This document shows, piece after piece, positions 45,402-54,525 of a DNA stretch of 64,000 nt. The stretch is from Nostoc sp. KVJ3 (GTDB lineage Bacteria; Cyanobacteriota; Cyanobacteriia; Cyanobacteriales; Nostocaceae). The position numbers were made by a program, and so were the translations under genes. The notes under the pieces were generated by a model. That model searched no databases. It was given only the letters and a program-made list of their open reading frames with translations, and had not been told where the DNA came from. The stretch is from NCBI RefSeq assembly GCF_026127265.1, contig NZ_WWFG01000002.1, positions 2,790,001-2,854,000 of the forward strand, read 5' to 3'. Numbering within the stretch: the first letter of the stretch is position 1; every line of letters starts with the position of its first letter.

Positions 45402-45890
45402 ATGAAAACTGCTGAAAAATTGGCCGCAGGTTGGCTACTGACACTCGGATTCATGTTGGTAATGCTATCAGCAGCAGAGGTCTTTAATAAAACAACTACG
45501 GAAAAATCAATCACGCTCCCCTTAGCTTGGGATGGCTCAATTGAGTTTCCACCACCAGCATCTACCCCTGTAATTGATAATACTGCGGTAGAACGTCTAA
45601 TTTTTGGCGTTCCTAGCCTCACATTGGGCACTTGGTTAGCATTAGGATTATACCGTCAAAGTCGGCAAGAGAAAAAGGCGCTTAATCAACAAATTAGCGA
45701 TCGCCTACAATCGATTTTTTATGAGATGCTAGAAGAAAATCAGGGGCGCGTAACTGTTTTAGGCTTTGCAATTCAGTCACAATTGCCCGCAGCCCATGCC
45801 AGGCAATATTTAGATGAAAAAGCTAAAGAATTCAATGCAAACTTTAAGGTGAACGAAGAAGGGGCCGTATCATATCATTTTGATGTCTAA
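45402..45890 (+). CDS. Hypothetical membrane-anchored protein
   Basis: A 162-aa protein with two hydrophobic segments (about 8-28: AAGWLLTLGFMLVMLSAAEV; about 63-85: LIFGVPSLTLGTWLALGLY), then a soluble helical C-terminus (QISDRLQSIFYEMLEENQGRVTVLGFAIQSQLPAAHARQYLDE) that looks like a winged-helix-type DNA-binding or short-helix domain. Not recognised; conserved in cyanobacteria by memory, unverified. Starts at ATG 45402. Confidence 0.65.
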   Translation: MKTAEKLAAGWLLTLGFMLVMLSAAEVFNKTTTEKSITLPLAWDGSIEFPPPASTPVIDNTAVERLIFGVPSLTLGTWLALGLYRQSRQEKKALNQQISDRLQSIFYEMLEENQGRVTVLGFAIQSQLPAAHARQYLDEKAKEFNANFKVNEEGAVSYHFDV

Positions 45891-45930
45891 ATAGCCCATT
45901 AAATTCGACACCAACTTACGGCTAGGTCTA

Positions 45931-46311
45931 ATGACGCAGATTTTTTTGAGTATAGCTGCCCTTTTAGGCGGTTTGTCAGTTGCTGCTGGTGCTTTTGCTT
46001 CCCATGCCCTACGGGAAAAAATTAGTGAGCGATCGCTAGAAATTTTTGAAACTGGCGCTCGTTACCAAATGTATCATGCTCTGGCACTTTTTCTAGTCGC
46101 CATCCTAATTAGTCGTACCGAGTCCCCTCAACCCACTCTCATCGCCGCTGGATGGCTGTTTATCGTTGGCATTGCTATTTTTTCAGGTAGCTTGTATGCC
46201 ATTAGCTTAACCGGTATTAAGTCCCTGGGAGCGATCGCACCACTAGGTGGTGCAGCCTTTCTTGCTGGTTGGGGTACTTTAGCTTTTGCTGCTTGGAATT
46301 TGAAATTATAA
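45931..46311 (+). CDS. DUF423 (YgdD-like) membrane protein
   Basis: A 126-aa protein with four hydrophobic helices. The N-terminal pattern LGGLSVAAGAFASHALREKI and the later YQMYHALALF are diagnostic for DUF423/YgdD. Function is unknown. It follows the 162-aa gene after 40 bases on the same strand and may share its transcript. Confidence 0.88.
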   Translation: MTQIFLSIAALLGGLSVAAGAFASHALREKISERSLEIFETGARYQMYHALALFLVAILISRTESPQPTLIAAGWLFIVGIAIFSGSLYAISLTGIKSLGAIAPLGGAAFLAGWGTLAFAAWNLKL

Positions 46312-46397
46312 AAAAGTTAGAAATAGAGAGTTAAGAGTTTTTGACTCCTAACTCCATTTGTTGGAATTTCAATTCCCTCCTTCAAAAGGAGGGAATT

Positions 46398-46531
46398 CAA
46401 TACGGTTCGGTTAAGATTATTTGATGAAAATATATAGTCCCAAATCCGCGATAAATCGCCGTCAGGACGAAGGACTGATTATTGTAAAGACGGCGATTTA
46501 TCGCGTCTCCTGCCTTAACCGAACAGTATTG
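46398..46531. mobile_element. MITE family B, copy 2
   Basis: Ends CAATACGGTTCGGTTAAG and, at the right, CTTAACCGAACAGTATTG, facing each other. Inside is a long stem from GCGATAAATCGCCGTC and its complement, also seen at 18010-18075. It is inserted near GGGAATT sequences on both sides. The first copy is at 30452-30719. Confidence 0.8.
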
Positions 46532-46565
46532 AGAGGGAATTGAGATATTAAAGTATAAAAAGTAA

Positions 46566-47327
46566 TCAATATTCATAACTCTTCACTCTCAGACGTACCA
46601 ACAAATTATGCAAAGCCCCATTCGCAGAAGGTACTTCCGGTAATGGGCTAGATTCATACGCCTCTTGCAACTTATTACGCAGACTTTCATATTCTCTTTT
46701 ATGAAAATCTATATTAACATCTGATAAAATAGACCTTTCTTTTTCTGCCCTCTTTTGAGTAATTAAATCATCAATATATGGTAGATTAAAAACCTCATTC
46801 AGCTTAATTAAGTTAGCTTCAATTCTCCCTGTCTGCATCAAATAAATTCCAGTCAAGAGAACTCTATAGACATAAAGTAATGGTTTGATTCGATGCGTCT
46901 GTTCTTTCTCGAAAAGTCTCCATTGTGTTGCAGCAAAACCAAAATAGTGGTGGCTATGGTGACGGCTAATACACTTATTAGCAATGGATTTTAATTGCTC
47001 ATGCTCAGGTGAAGTTGTTAATATTAAAGGTGAATATAGTTGTTCTAACACGTAACCATTCTTTTTAAGTAGCATCAAAAAGAATTTTTTGACATCATGA
47101 GTTACTAAATCAATTTCCAAAGATTCACGAACTTCTGAAACTTCGATAGTTTCATTACCAGTTTCTAATCCCACCACTTCTTGAACTGGTAAAATATGCA
47201 CACCACGCAAGTCATAATCAGAATCAGGTGACGGAAAACCATATAAGTGGGAACCACTGATGATGGTGAATAAAAGCGGGTAAGGCTGCTGCTCAATAAT
47301 TGTCTTAATAGAACGTGGAATATTCAT
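46566..47327 (-). CDS. RlaP/YcgL-type nucleotidyltransferase
   Basis: A 253-aa predicted nucleotidyltransferase of the DNA-polymerase-beta superfamily (COG3541). The fingerprint is GSHLYGFPSPDSDYDLRGV, with G25-S26 and the catalytic Asp37/Asp39; a helical C-terminal half follows. Homologues include RlaP, associated with RNA repair, and uncharacterised cyanobacterial proteins. Its start codon lies one base away from the start codon of the divergent amidotransferase gene. Confidence 0.85.
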   Translation of the reverse strand: MNIPRSIKTIIEQQPYPLLFTIISGSHLYGFPSPDSDYDLRGVHILPVQEVVGLETGNETIEVSEVRESLEIDLVTHDVKKFFLMLLKKNGYVLEQLYSPLILTTSPEHEQLKSIANKCISRHHSHHYFGFAATQWRLFEKEQTHRIKPLLYVYRVLLTGIYLMQTGRIEANLIKLNEVFNLPYIDDLITQKRAEKERSILSDVNIDFHKREYESLRNKLQEAYESSPLPEVPSANGALHNLLVRLRVKSYEY

Positions 47328-47328
47328 A

Positions 47329-48117
47329 ATGTGCCGTTTACTTGCTTACCTCGGTTCGCCTATTTCTCTAGAACATCTTCTGTATAAACCAGAACACTCA
47401 CTGATAGTCCAGAGTTATCAACCCCGCGAAATGACATCTGGAGTAGTAAATGCAGATGGCTTTGGGGTGGGTTGGTATCATAGTCAAAAAGATACTGACC
47501 CTTTTATCTACAAAAATACTCTACCTATTTGGAATGATATAAACCTACCCAGTCTCAGCCGTTACATTGAATCAAAATGTGTACTTGCTTATGTCCGCAG
47601 CGCTACACCAAATCAAAGCGTAGATTTTGCTAATTGTCAGCCTTTTAACCATCAACAACAGCTATTTATTCACAATGGACGAATCGAGAATTTCCGTAAA
47701 ACATTGCACAGAAAAATCCGCAGCGCTTTAACCCAAGATTTTTATGAAAAAATTAATGGTAATACTGACTCCGAACACATTTTTGCATTATTGCTTTCAC
47801 AAAGTCAAATCAACAAACATCGACCTCTAGAATATGCTTTACGCACTACATTATTAACACTCCGAGAAATGGCACAACGCTATCAAGTAGAAGCCTCACT
47901 TAATGTAATTTTTAGTGATGGACATCGTTTAATAGCTTCTCGCTTTGCTACCACTTCACCGCCTCCATCTCTTTACTGGATACGAGATGATCCAACTTTT
48001 CCCAAATCTGTAATTATTGCATCCGAACCTCTATTTATAGGTAACTGGATTACTTGTCCAGAAAATAGCATTATTAGTGTAGGAGCAGACTGTGAAATCC
48101 AAATTGAGCAAATTTAG
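47329..48117 (+). CDS. Class II glutamine amidotransferase (EgtC / YafJ-like)
   Basis: A 262-aa Ntn-hydrolase. The Met is followed at once by Cys2 (MCRLLAYLGSPISL), the expected N-terminal nucleophile after Met removal. Other motifs: NADGFGVGWY, YVRSATPNQSVDFANCQPF, and FIHNGRIENF. This pattern fits EgtC, the gamma-glutamyl hydrolase of ergothioneine synthesis, and its paralogue YafJ; egtB and egtD are not in the window, so EgtC is a guess. It starts one base after the start codon of the divergent nucleotidyltransferase. Confidence 0.82.
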   Translation: MCRLLAYLGSPISLEHLLYKPEHSLIVQSYQPREMTSGVVNADGFGVGWYHSQKDTDPFIYKNTLPIWNDINLPSLSRYIESKCVLAYVRSATPNQSVDFANCQPFNHQQQLFIHNGRIENFRKTLHRKIRSALTQDFYEKINGNTDSEHIFALLLSQSQINKHRPLEYALRTTLLTLREMAQRYQVEASLNVIFSDGHRLIASRFATTSPPPSLYWIRDDPTFPKSVIIASEPLFIGNWITCPENSIISVGADCEIQIEQI

Positions 48118-48390
48118 TGCGAAAGAATATTCGAGATTGGATATGGTATATTCTCCGTCACCGATCAATATCGATCAAACCTGCATACAGCCTTAATGCT
48201 TGAGCTATTTAGCTCAAGCATAATTTTATATTCATCTCACACCAGCAAAAGAGACAAATTAGAATCTCTTTTACTAAAGTGGTATTTTCATTAAGTAAAA
48301 TTGCACATCATCGAAATAATCCGTGTTCTCTGCGCCTCTGTGGTTTGTTTCTTTGAATAATTTATTTCTTGGAAATCCCTTAGCAGTTGA

Positions 48391-48705
48391 TTATTGCTGC
48401 ATCGAAGGTGTGTGAAAAATTCTGCTGGATACAGGAATCCGTACCTTCGGCTTAGTTGCAGTTATATTCGTATTAGCAGCAGAAGAGTTATTGCTTGCCT
48501 CAGAAAGGATAGCTGATTTGTTATTAGTAGAATTAGCAAAATCACTCAATGGGATAGCCGAAGGTGAATTTGAAGATATGGAACTAATATTATCAGTATT
48601 TTGACTGTTGGGCTTTACTGGAGTTTGACCTTGACATGGAGCAATGATAAAAGCCGAAGTTGTTCCTAATGCCAGTATGAGTAAATGAGAAAAATATTGT
48701 TGCAT
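48391..48705 (-). CDS. Exported Ser/Asn-rich hypothetical protein
   Basis: A 104-aa protein from the ATG at 48705 (a TTG four codons upstream is disfavoured). After a signal peptide (YFSHLLILALGTTSAFIIAP) comes a low-complexity region rich in Ser, Asn and Thr, ending with RIPVSSRIFHTPSMQQ. No domain recognised, probably periplasmic or secreted. The gene is alone. Confidence 0.5.
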   Translation of the reverse strand: MQQYFSHLLILALGTTSAFIIAPCQGQTPVKPNSQNTDNISSISSNSPSAIPLSDFANSTNNKSAILSEASNNSSAANTNITATKPKVRIPVSSRIFHTPSMQQ

Positions 48706-48917
48706 GGAGATTGGCAAAATGGGTTGATAAATATTGAAAATTTCAAGAATCTGTGCTGGTTCTTAGTTATAAATAAAACTGAAATTTTCCAATCCAGAAA
48801 ATGTCACTATTATCCAGTCAAACCCAAAAGTCTGGGTTTGATAAATGAATAAATGCTAGACAGTGTTAGTAGATTAATTCACAAAAAAAGCCTGAGCGTA
48901 CCGAACCAAATTACCTG

Positions 48918-49060
48918 TAATACCAATTTAATGTGAAGTTGCACATATCTTGATCCCCCTAAATCCCCCTTAAAAAGAGGGACTTTGATAGATGTTTTTC
49001 CGGTTCCACCCTTACTAAGGGGGATCAAATTCTATGCAGCTTCATAAAAAATTGGTATAA
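48918..49060. repeat. Small inverted-repeat element, TAATACC family, copy 3
   Basis: Ends TAATACCAATTTAATGTGAAG and, on the other strand, TTATACCAATTTTTTATGAAG. It is longer (about 143 bp) because of an inserted G/C hairpin module (TGATCCCCCTAAATCCCCC and its complement) like that in MITE family A, so module exchange between families is visible. Confidence 0.75.
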
Positions 49061-49718
49061 GGTAAGGGAAATGTAAATTTCTCTTTAATAAAAAGAGAAC
49101 AGTTATTTTAAGACTACTGCATTAGTCTGATAGAAAGTTAGCAAATGACACACCTGGAATAACTGACGTTTTTATTTATCAACTAAGCCAGCACAACCAC
49201 TAATACTTTAGTTGCCTTTTACTTGTTAACAAAAGAGGAAAACTACTGATTTTTTGAAAAAGCTAATTTATCGGGAATAAACTCTTAACTCGCATATTTA
49301 AGTAGCTAAAGCAGAAAGTATATGAACTTTTGATAAAACCTGAGCTTAATGAACTAGTACAGTGCGGCGGAAATAAACCACCCATTCCAAATCAATGAAA
49401 CCCTCATGCTGTATTCGTTTTTAATTTTTAATTTTTAATTTTTAATTCCGCCCTGCGGTACTAGCTTCCGTAAATAAGTATGTGTATAGGTTCAGCAATA
49501 GATACTAATCGTTTATCTGTACACATTCTAAAGCTGGATTCCGTTACTATCAGACGAATCAGGCAGCAATTAAGTGATAATTTTTTTGCTCTTATGTCGA
49601 TATTTTTAGTTTTACTATCCCACCTGAAACTTTTAGAGCAACTAAGGATTCTTACAAGTTAGACTAGATTTCTCTAATAGACATCTCCAGAAATGAAATA
49701 TGCGTTATCCACAACTCT

Positions 49719-49747
49719 TGTAGAGACGCGATATATCGCGTCTCTAC
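49719..49747. repeat. Palindrome of GTAGAGACGCGAT arms
   Basis: A perfect palindrome with arms GTAGAGACGCGATA / TATCGCGTCTCTAC. The same sequence is the core of the repeats at 18010 and 46440. About 70 bases before the start of the 49815 gene. Confidence 0.65.
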
Positions 49748-49814
49748 ATTCTTTTTCACTCCTATGTCTAATTAGTAATGGTCACACCCACACCCCATAT
49801 TTTTCTGAAAATAT

Positions 49815-51107
49815 ATGAAATTTAGAACCTTAAAATATCCTTTCGCACTCATACTAGTCAGCTTCGGTTTTTTGCAGACAGCTGATGCTCAAACTCCTGT
49901 AGCTGAAGTCTCCAAGCTATCTCAAGAAGTTTCTGTACTTCGGAAACAAGGCCCAAAGGGGTTGCAAGTATTTCTAAAATCCCATCCCAATACGCTAAAT
50001 ATCAATTCTTCAAATACAGTTCTGCCTTCCCCTACACTGCGGATAGCTCTAGATGAACTCTGCCAACAACGAGACTGTTACGCCTCTCATCTGTACTGGT
50101 ACACTGATATAGAACAAGCCAAGGCTGCTGCCAGAATCAGTGGTAAACCTATTTTATCTCTGCGGTTGCTGGGCAGACTAGATCAGGATTTGAGTTGTGC
50201 TAATAGTAGATTCTTCAGGGTAGCACTATATCCCAATGGTGAAATTTCTAAACTGCTTCAAGACCACTTCATTTTGCACTGGCAATCAGTGCGGCCTGTA
50301 CCTAAAGTAACTATTGATTTTGGTGATGGACGCAAGTTGGAGCGAACGATTACAGGCAATAGCATTCACTATATATTAGATGCATCGGGTCGTCCAATTG
50401 ATGCAATTCCAGGGTTATATAGTCCTAAAGCATTTTTGCATCAGTTACAACAGGCTGAAGTAGCAGTTAAAAATTATAGCAAACTCACACCAAGCGATCG
50501 CGAGTCTTTTTTAAGAAGATACCACAGCGATCGCCTGAATTCTATCCAAGCTCAATGGGTTGCAGATTTATCCCGCCTGGGTATCCAGTCACCCCCGAAG
50601 TTGGTGAAAATTCCCAGTAATCCCACTCAGCCACCAACGGCAGAAATAGCAAGCTCTCTTGCAGTTTCTAAAATGAGAGTTGAAACGCCAATGCTGACTG
50701 CTCTCCAGTCTGATGCTGAACGGAATCAAAACGCTTTAGCTAAAATTACCGACCAGGAAGTTTGGAATAAAATTGCTCAACTCTATGCTGCTGATGTCAA
50801 GCTAGATCAAAACAGTATTTCTCTAATTAGAGCTAAAAAGTCTCAGTCAGCTAACCATGAGAAAGATAATTTGCCAATAATAGTGAAAAAATTTGAAACC
50901 ACAATGGCTTTAGATACAGTCAGAAATGAATATATGCTACACAGCCAAATTCATCAATGGTTTATCCAAGGTAAGCAAACAAGGAGTGTGGAAGCGCTCA
51001 ATGAGCAAGTATACGCCCAACTATTTTTAACTCCGAGTTCCGATCCTTGGTTGGGACTTTTCCCCAGCGACAGTTACAGCGCCATTGATAATGACGGCAT
51101 TCGTTAA
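49815..51107 (+). CDS. Exported protein with a thioredoxin-fold-like domain
   Basis: A 430-aa protein with a signal peptide (FALILVSFGFLQTADAQ). Residues about 95-215 resemble a thioredoxin fold lacking the CxxC: HLYWYTDIEQAKAAARISGKPILSLRL looks like the start of a DUF255/thioredoxin-family domain, and YILDASGRPIDAIPGLYSP is the usual beta-strand after it. The C-terminal part (250-430) is helical with no recognised domain. Cys residues present (LSCANS) are not in a CxxC. Probably periplasmic. Monocistronic. Confidence 0.65.
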   Translation: MKFRTLKYPFALILVSFGFLQTADAQTPVAEVSKLSQEVSVLRKQGPKGLQVFLKSHPNTLNINSSNTVLPSPTLRIALDELCQQRDCYASHLYWYTDIEQAKAAARISGKPILSLRLLGRLDQDLSCANSRFFRVALYPNGEISKLLQDHFILHWQSVRPVPKVTIDFGDGRKLERTITGNSIHYILDASGRPIDAIPGLYSPKAFLHQLQQAEVAVKNYSKLTPSDRESFLRRYHSDRLNSIQAQWVADLSRLGIQSPPKLVKIPSNPTQPPTAEIASSLAVSKMRVETPMLTALQSDAERNQNALAKITDQEVWNKIAQLYAADVKLDQNSISLIRAKKSQSANHEKDNLPIIVKKFETTMALDTVRNEYMLHSQIHQWFIQGKQTRSVEALNEQVYAQLFLTPSSDPWLGLFPSDSYSAIDNDGIR

Positions 51108-51280
51108 GTCTAAGCCACATCAACTAAACAAAATAGAGGGTTTGAAACCGACAAAGGTAGGTTTTGCCTGTATAGTTGCGGTTACTAACTGCCCTTTTAA
51201 TTAAATCTGCCTTCCTGAGTCCGTAATTCTGCAATCATTTTGCAGTAAAATTAATCGTCTAGATACAGGAGGGCTTTCAG

Positions 51281-52633
51281 ATGACTCGTGTCATCATTGT
51301 GCGCCACGGTCAAAGCGGTTATAACACCGAGCGGCGTATTCAGGGACGCACTGATGCGTCAACATTAACCGAGAAAGGTCGTAACGATGCCAGTAAAGTT
51401 GGTAAAGCCCTCAGCAATATTTTATTTAATGCTATTTATAGCAGTCCCCTGCAACGAGCAAAACACACAGCAGATATTATCCATAGTGAGTTAGCTACTC
51501 ATTCTGAACAATCTCCTGTAATTCAAGTTTCTGATTTGCTGCTAGAAATTGACCTCCCTTTATGGGAAGCACTGTTAACTTCTGAAGTTAAGCAAAAGTT
51601 TGCCGAAGACTACCGCACTTGGCATCAACACCCCGACGAACTGCGGATGCTACTAAATGAGCCACAGGGAACAAGAGAACATTTTCCTGTTCTTGCTTTA
51701 TACGAACAAGCGCGACAGTTTTGGCAAGAAATTTTGTCTCAGCATCAAGGCGAAACTATTCTCATAGTGGGACATAATGGCATTAATCGCGCCTTGATTA
51801 GTACAGCTTTGGGAATTCCCCCAAGTCGCTACCATTCAATCCAGCAATCTAACTGTGGCATCACTGTACTAAATTTTGCTGGCGGATTAGGCGAAGCAGT
51901 CCAGCTAGAATCTTTAAATCAGACGCAACATACAGGAGAAACTTTACCTTCATTGCGACCCGATCATCAAGGAGTACGGTTGTTATTAGTGCGTCATGGC
52001 GAAACCGACTGGAATCGTCAAACCAGGTTTCAAGGACAAATTGATGTCCCCCTCAACGACAACGGTAGACAACAATCGCAAAAAGCAGCCGAATTTCTCC
52101 AAGAGGTAGCGATTGATTTTGCAGTCAGCAGCACGATGCTACGCCCTAAAGAAACAGCAGAGATTATTTTAAAACAGCATCCTGATGTAAAGTTAGACCT
52201 GCAAAATGGTTTAAGAGAAATCAGCCACGGACTCTGGGAAGGAAAATTAGAAACAGAGATAGAACAGGAGTTTCCAGGAGAATTGCAGCGCTGGCGGTTA
52301 GTGCCTACCCAAGTGCAAATGCCTGAAGGGGAAAATTTGCAACAAGTGTACGATCGCAGCGTTGCAGCTTGGCAATCAATTTTGCAAACCGCATCAACCA
52401 ACCAATTTCAAACCGTTTTAGTAGTAGCTCATGACGCTACTAATAAAACTCTACTTTGTCATATTTTGGGTTTACCGCTAGAAAATTTCTGGAATTTTCG
52501 TCAGGGTAATGGCGCAGTTAGTGTTATTGATTACTCTTCTGGCATCGATGGTTTACCAGTATTACAAGCGATGAACATCACCACTCACTTTGGTGGAGGC
52601 GTACTAGATAAAACAGCAGCAGGGGCATTGTAA
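51281..52633 (+). CDS. Double histidine phosphatase (phosphoglycerate-mutase-like)
   Basis: A 450-aa protein with two histidine-phosphatase domains: IIVRHGQSGYN (about 5-15) with VGHNGINRALI, and LLLVRHGETDWNRQTRFQG (about 235) with AHDATNKTLL. Both carry the RHG catalytic His. In the second, the usual GH pair near the end is changed to AHD. Cyanobacterial homologues with one such domain act as phosphoserine phosphatase; the double form is less well known. Substrate not assigned. GGAGG lies about seven bases before the ATG (ACAGGAGGGC). Confidence 0.85.
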   Translation: MTRVIIVRHGQSGYNTERRIQGRTDASTLTEKGRNDASKVGKALSNILFNAIYSSPLQRAKHTADIIHSELATHSEQSPVIQVSDLLLEIDLPLWEALLTSEVKQKFAEDYRTWHQHPDELRMLLNEPQGTREHFPVLALYEQARQFWQEILSQHQGETILIVGHNGINRALISTALGIPPSRYHSIQQSNCGITVLNFAGGLGEAVQLESLNQTQHTGETLPSLRPDHQGVRLLLVRHGETDWNRQTRFQGQIDVPLNDNGRQQSQKAAEFLQEVAIDFAVSSTMLRPKETAEIILKQHPDVKLDLQNGLREISHGLWEGKLETEIEQEFPGELQRWRLVPTQVQMPEGENLQQVYDRSVAAWQSILQTASTNQFQTVLVVAHDATNKTLLCHILGLPLENFWNFRQGNGAVSVIDYSSGIDGLPVLQAMNITTHFGGGVLDKTAAGAL

Positions 52634-52974
52634 TGAGTGCTGAGTTAGAAGTGAGGAGTGAGGAGTGAGGAGTGAGGTTAGGAGTGACAAATTATGAGTG
52701 ATGAATAAAGTTATAAGTGGTGAGTAACTCCTAACTCCTAAGAGGATGTTTTAAAAGTGGTTGGCTGTAATTTTAGGCACTTGTTGATCCCCCCTAACCC
52801 CCCTTTTTAAGGGGGGAACCGGAATCAAAGTCCCCCAATTTATCGGGGGATTTAGGGGGATCTAAAACTTTTTGCTACCGACTAGAGGACTTTTAAAACA
52901 TCCTCTAACTCCTAACTCCTAACTCCTAACTCCTCATTCCTCACTTTATTTTCAACTCTTAACTAAAAAGTTTT
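52634..52974. other. Spacer with 7-bp tandem repeats and a MITE
   Basis: Short tandem repeats of 7 bp: GAGGAGT units before and CTAACTC units after the MITE family A copy (52742-52905). The TAACTCC runs flank the element on both sides. No gene. Confidence 0.6.
52742..52905. mobile_element. MITE family A, copy 4
   Basis: A 164-bp copy, ends GAGGATGTTTTAAAAG and its complement, flanked by TAA at 52739-52741 and 52906-52908. It sits in the middle of 7-bp CTAACTC repeats, so it seems to have inserted into a short tandem array. Confidence 0.85.
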
Positions 52975-54270
52975 ATGGCTGAACTGCTGCAAAAAATCCG
53001 GGTAATTGACCCAGTTTCTCAAATTGACGAAATCTTTGATGTACTAATTGCTGATGATTATATCAAAGCAGTGGCTTCACACATTACTGATATTCATCCC
53101 GATACTCAAATTAGAGATTGTCAGGGATTAGTTCTTGGGCCGGGGTTAGTGGATTTGTACAGCCACTCCGGTGAACCAGGATTTGAAGAACGGGAAACTC
53201 TGTTGTCTCTTTTACAATCGGCTGCGGCTGGTGGCTTTACTAGAGTTAGCATCTTACCTGATACATCCCCAGCTATTGATAATCCTGCACTTGTGGCACA
53301 GTTGCAGCAGAAGAGAGAGAGAGAAGGGGGACAAGGGGGACAAGGAGGAAATATTGCTTCCTTGTCTCCTCTCCCCCTGCTTCATATCTGGGGTGCTATC
53401 ACTCTAGATGTAGCTGGGAAGCAAATGACGGAATTAGCAGATTTAGCAGCGGCTGGAGTTGTTGGTTTTAGTGATGGTAAGCCTTTTGAAAATTTGGCGC
53501 TGGTGCGGCGAGTCTTAGAATATGTCCAACCGTTAGGTAAACCAGTAGCTTTTTGGCCAAGCGATCGCCAACTAACAGCAAATGGTGTAATGAGAGAAGG
53601 GCCAGATGCTCTCCGTTTCGGTTTACCTCCAATACCCGCTAGTGCAGAAACTAGTGCGATCGCAGCTATGCTTGAATTAGTTGCAACCATTGGTACACCA
53701 GTCCATATTATGCGCGTTTCTACATCCCGCAGTGTGGAATTAATCGCCTCAGCCAAAGCTGCTGGTTTACCCATTACCGCCAGCACTACCTGGATGCACC
53801 TTTTACTTGATACGAAATCAATTAAGAGTTATAACACTAGCTTGCATTTAGACCCGCCTTTAGGAAATCCTAATGATGTGGCAGCGTTGCGTGCCGGAGT
53901 GCGTGCGGGTGTGATAGATGCGATCGCAATCGATCATACACCCTACAGCTACGAAGAAAAAGTCCAAGCCTTTGCCGAAGCTCCTCCAGGAGCAATTGGT
54001 TTAGAGTTAGCATTACCCTTGTTGTGGCAATATCTGGTTGAAACTGAAGAATTTACAGCTTTAGAATTATGGCGGGCATTGAGTACCAGTGCCGCAGAAT
54101 GTTTTGGGCAAAAAGTCAGTGCAATTCTACCTCATCAACCAGCAGAACTTACTTTATTTGACCCCCAGCAAAGCTGGAAAGTCGAACGAAAAAATCTTTA
54201 TACACTTTCACAAAATACATCTTGGTTAGGACAACAAATCAAAGGTCGTGTTGTGCAAACCTGGTGTTGA
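52975..54270 (+). CDS. Dihydroorotase-like protein, probably not catalytic
   Basis: A 431-aa amidohydrolase-fold protein most like type I dihydroorotases (PyrC/PyrX). The usual metal-binding sites are gone: the HxH motif is YSH (Tyr62, Ser63, His64) in GLVDLYSHSGEPGF; the HCED segment reads FWPSDR; IAHVST reads IMRVST; and DHAPH reads DHTPY. The substrate Arg near HxHLRE is Gly. So it resembles PyrX-type non-catalytic partners of aspartate transcarbamoylase. Residues about 110-120 (REREGGQGGQGG) are a low-complexity insert encoded by G-rich minisatellite DNA. A separate active dihydroorotase should exist elsewhere. Confidence 0.8.
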   Translation: MAELLQKIRVIDPVSQIDEIFDVLIADDYIKAVASHITDIHPDTQIRDCQGLVLGPGLVDLYSHSGEPGFEERETLLSLLQSAAAGGFTRVSILPDTSPAIDNPALVAQLQQKREREGGQGGQGGNIASLSPLPLLHIWGAITLDVAGKQMTELADLAAAGVVGFSDGKPFENLALVRRVLEYVQPLGKPVAFWPSDRQLTANGVMREGPDALRFGLPPIPASAETSAIAAMLELVATIGTPVHIMRVSTSRSVELIASAKAAGLPITASTTWMHLLLDTKSIKSYNTSLHLDPPLGNPNDVAALRAGVRAGVIDAIAIDHTPYSYEEKVQAFAEAPPGAIGLELALPLLWQYLVETEEFTALELWRALSTSAAECFGQKVSAILPHQPAELTLFDPQQSWKVERKNLYTLSQNTSWLGQQIKGRVVQTWC

Positions 54271-54525
54271 AAAATCAGGTATTATGTGTAATTATTAACA
54301 AATTACTAACAGGATAATTGCTGGGAGTTGTAAGTGTTAATTTGCTTTAATTATTCATTTTTAACAAAAACATTACCATTTCTTAAATTAAGTACGATAT
54401 TTTTTTAAAATACACATATTTACTTTACTCTTCTCGGATTTATGAATTGAGAACATCCTTTCCAAAAATATGGTTGGTGGGACTTTTTTCCGGCACTACT
54501 ATACTGTCAAAAGGTTTTTTGAGTA
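54271..54525. other. Spacer, nothing recognised
   Basis: AT-rich, 255 bases between the dihydroorotase-like and CDF genes. No element, hairpin with T run, or RNA gene. Confidence 0.35.

Larger units (their letters stand above)
48706..49814. other. Long spacer with a repeat element and no gene
   Basis: Contains the TAATACC-type element (48918-49060), a TAATTTT direct repeat near 49418-49448, and a palindrome with GTAGAGACGCGATATATCGC near 49719-49747. A 60-codon frame at 49480 has no ribosome site and no recognisable product. Around 750 bases before the next gene have no other structure. Confidence 0.45.

Noticed and set aside
49480..49662. 60-aa frame in the long spacer
   Set aside because: No ribosome site and no hydrophobic or domain pattern.
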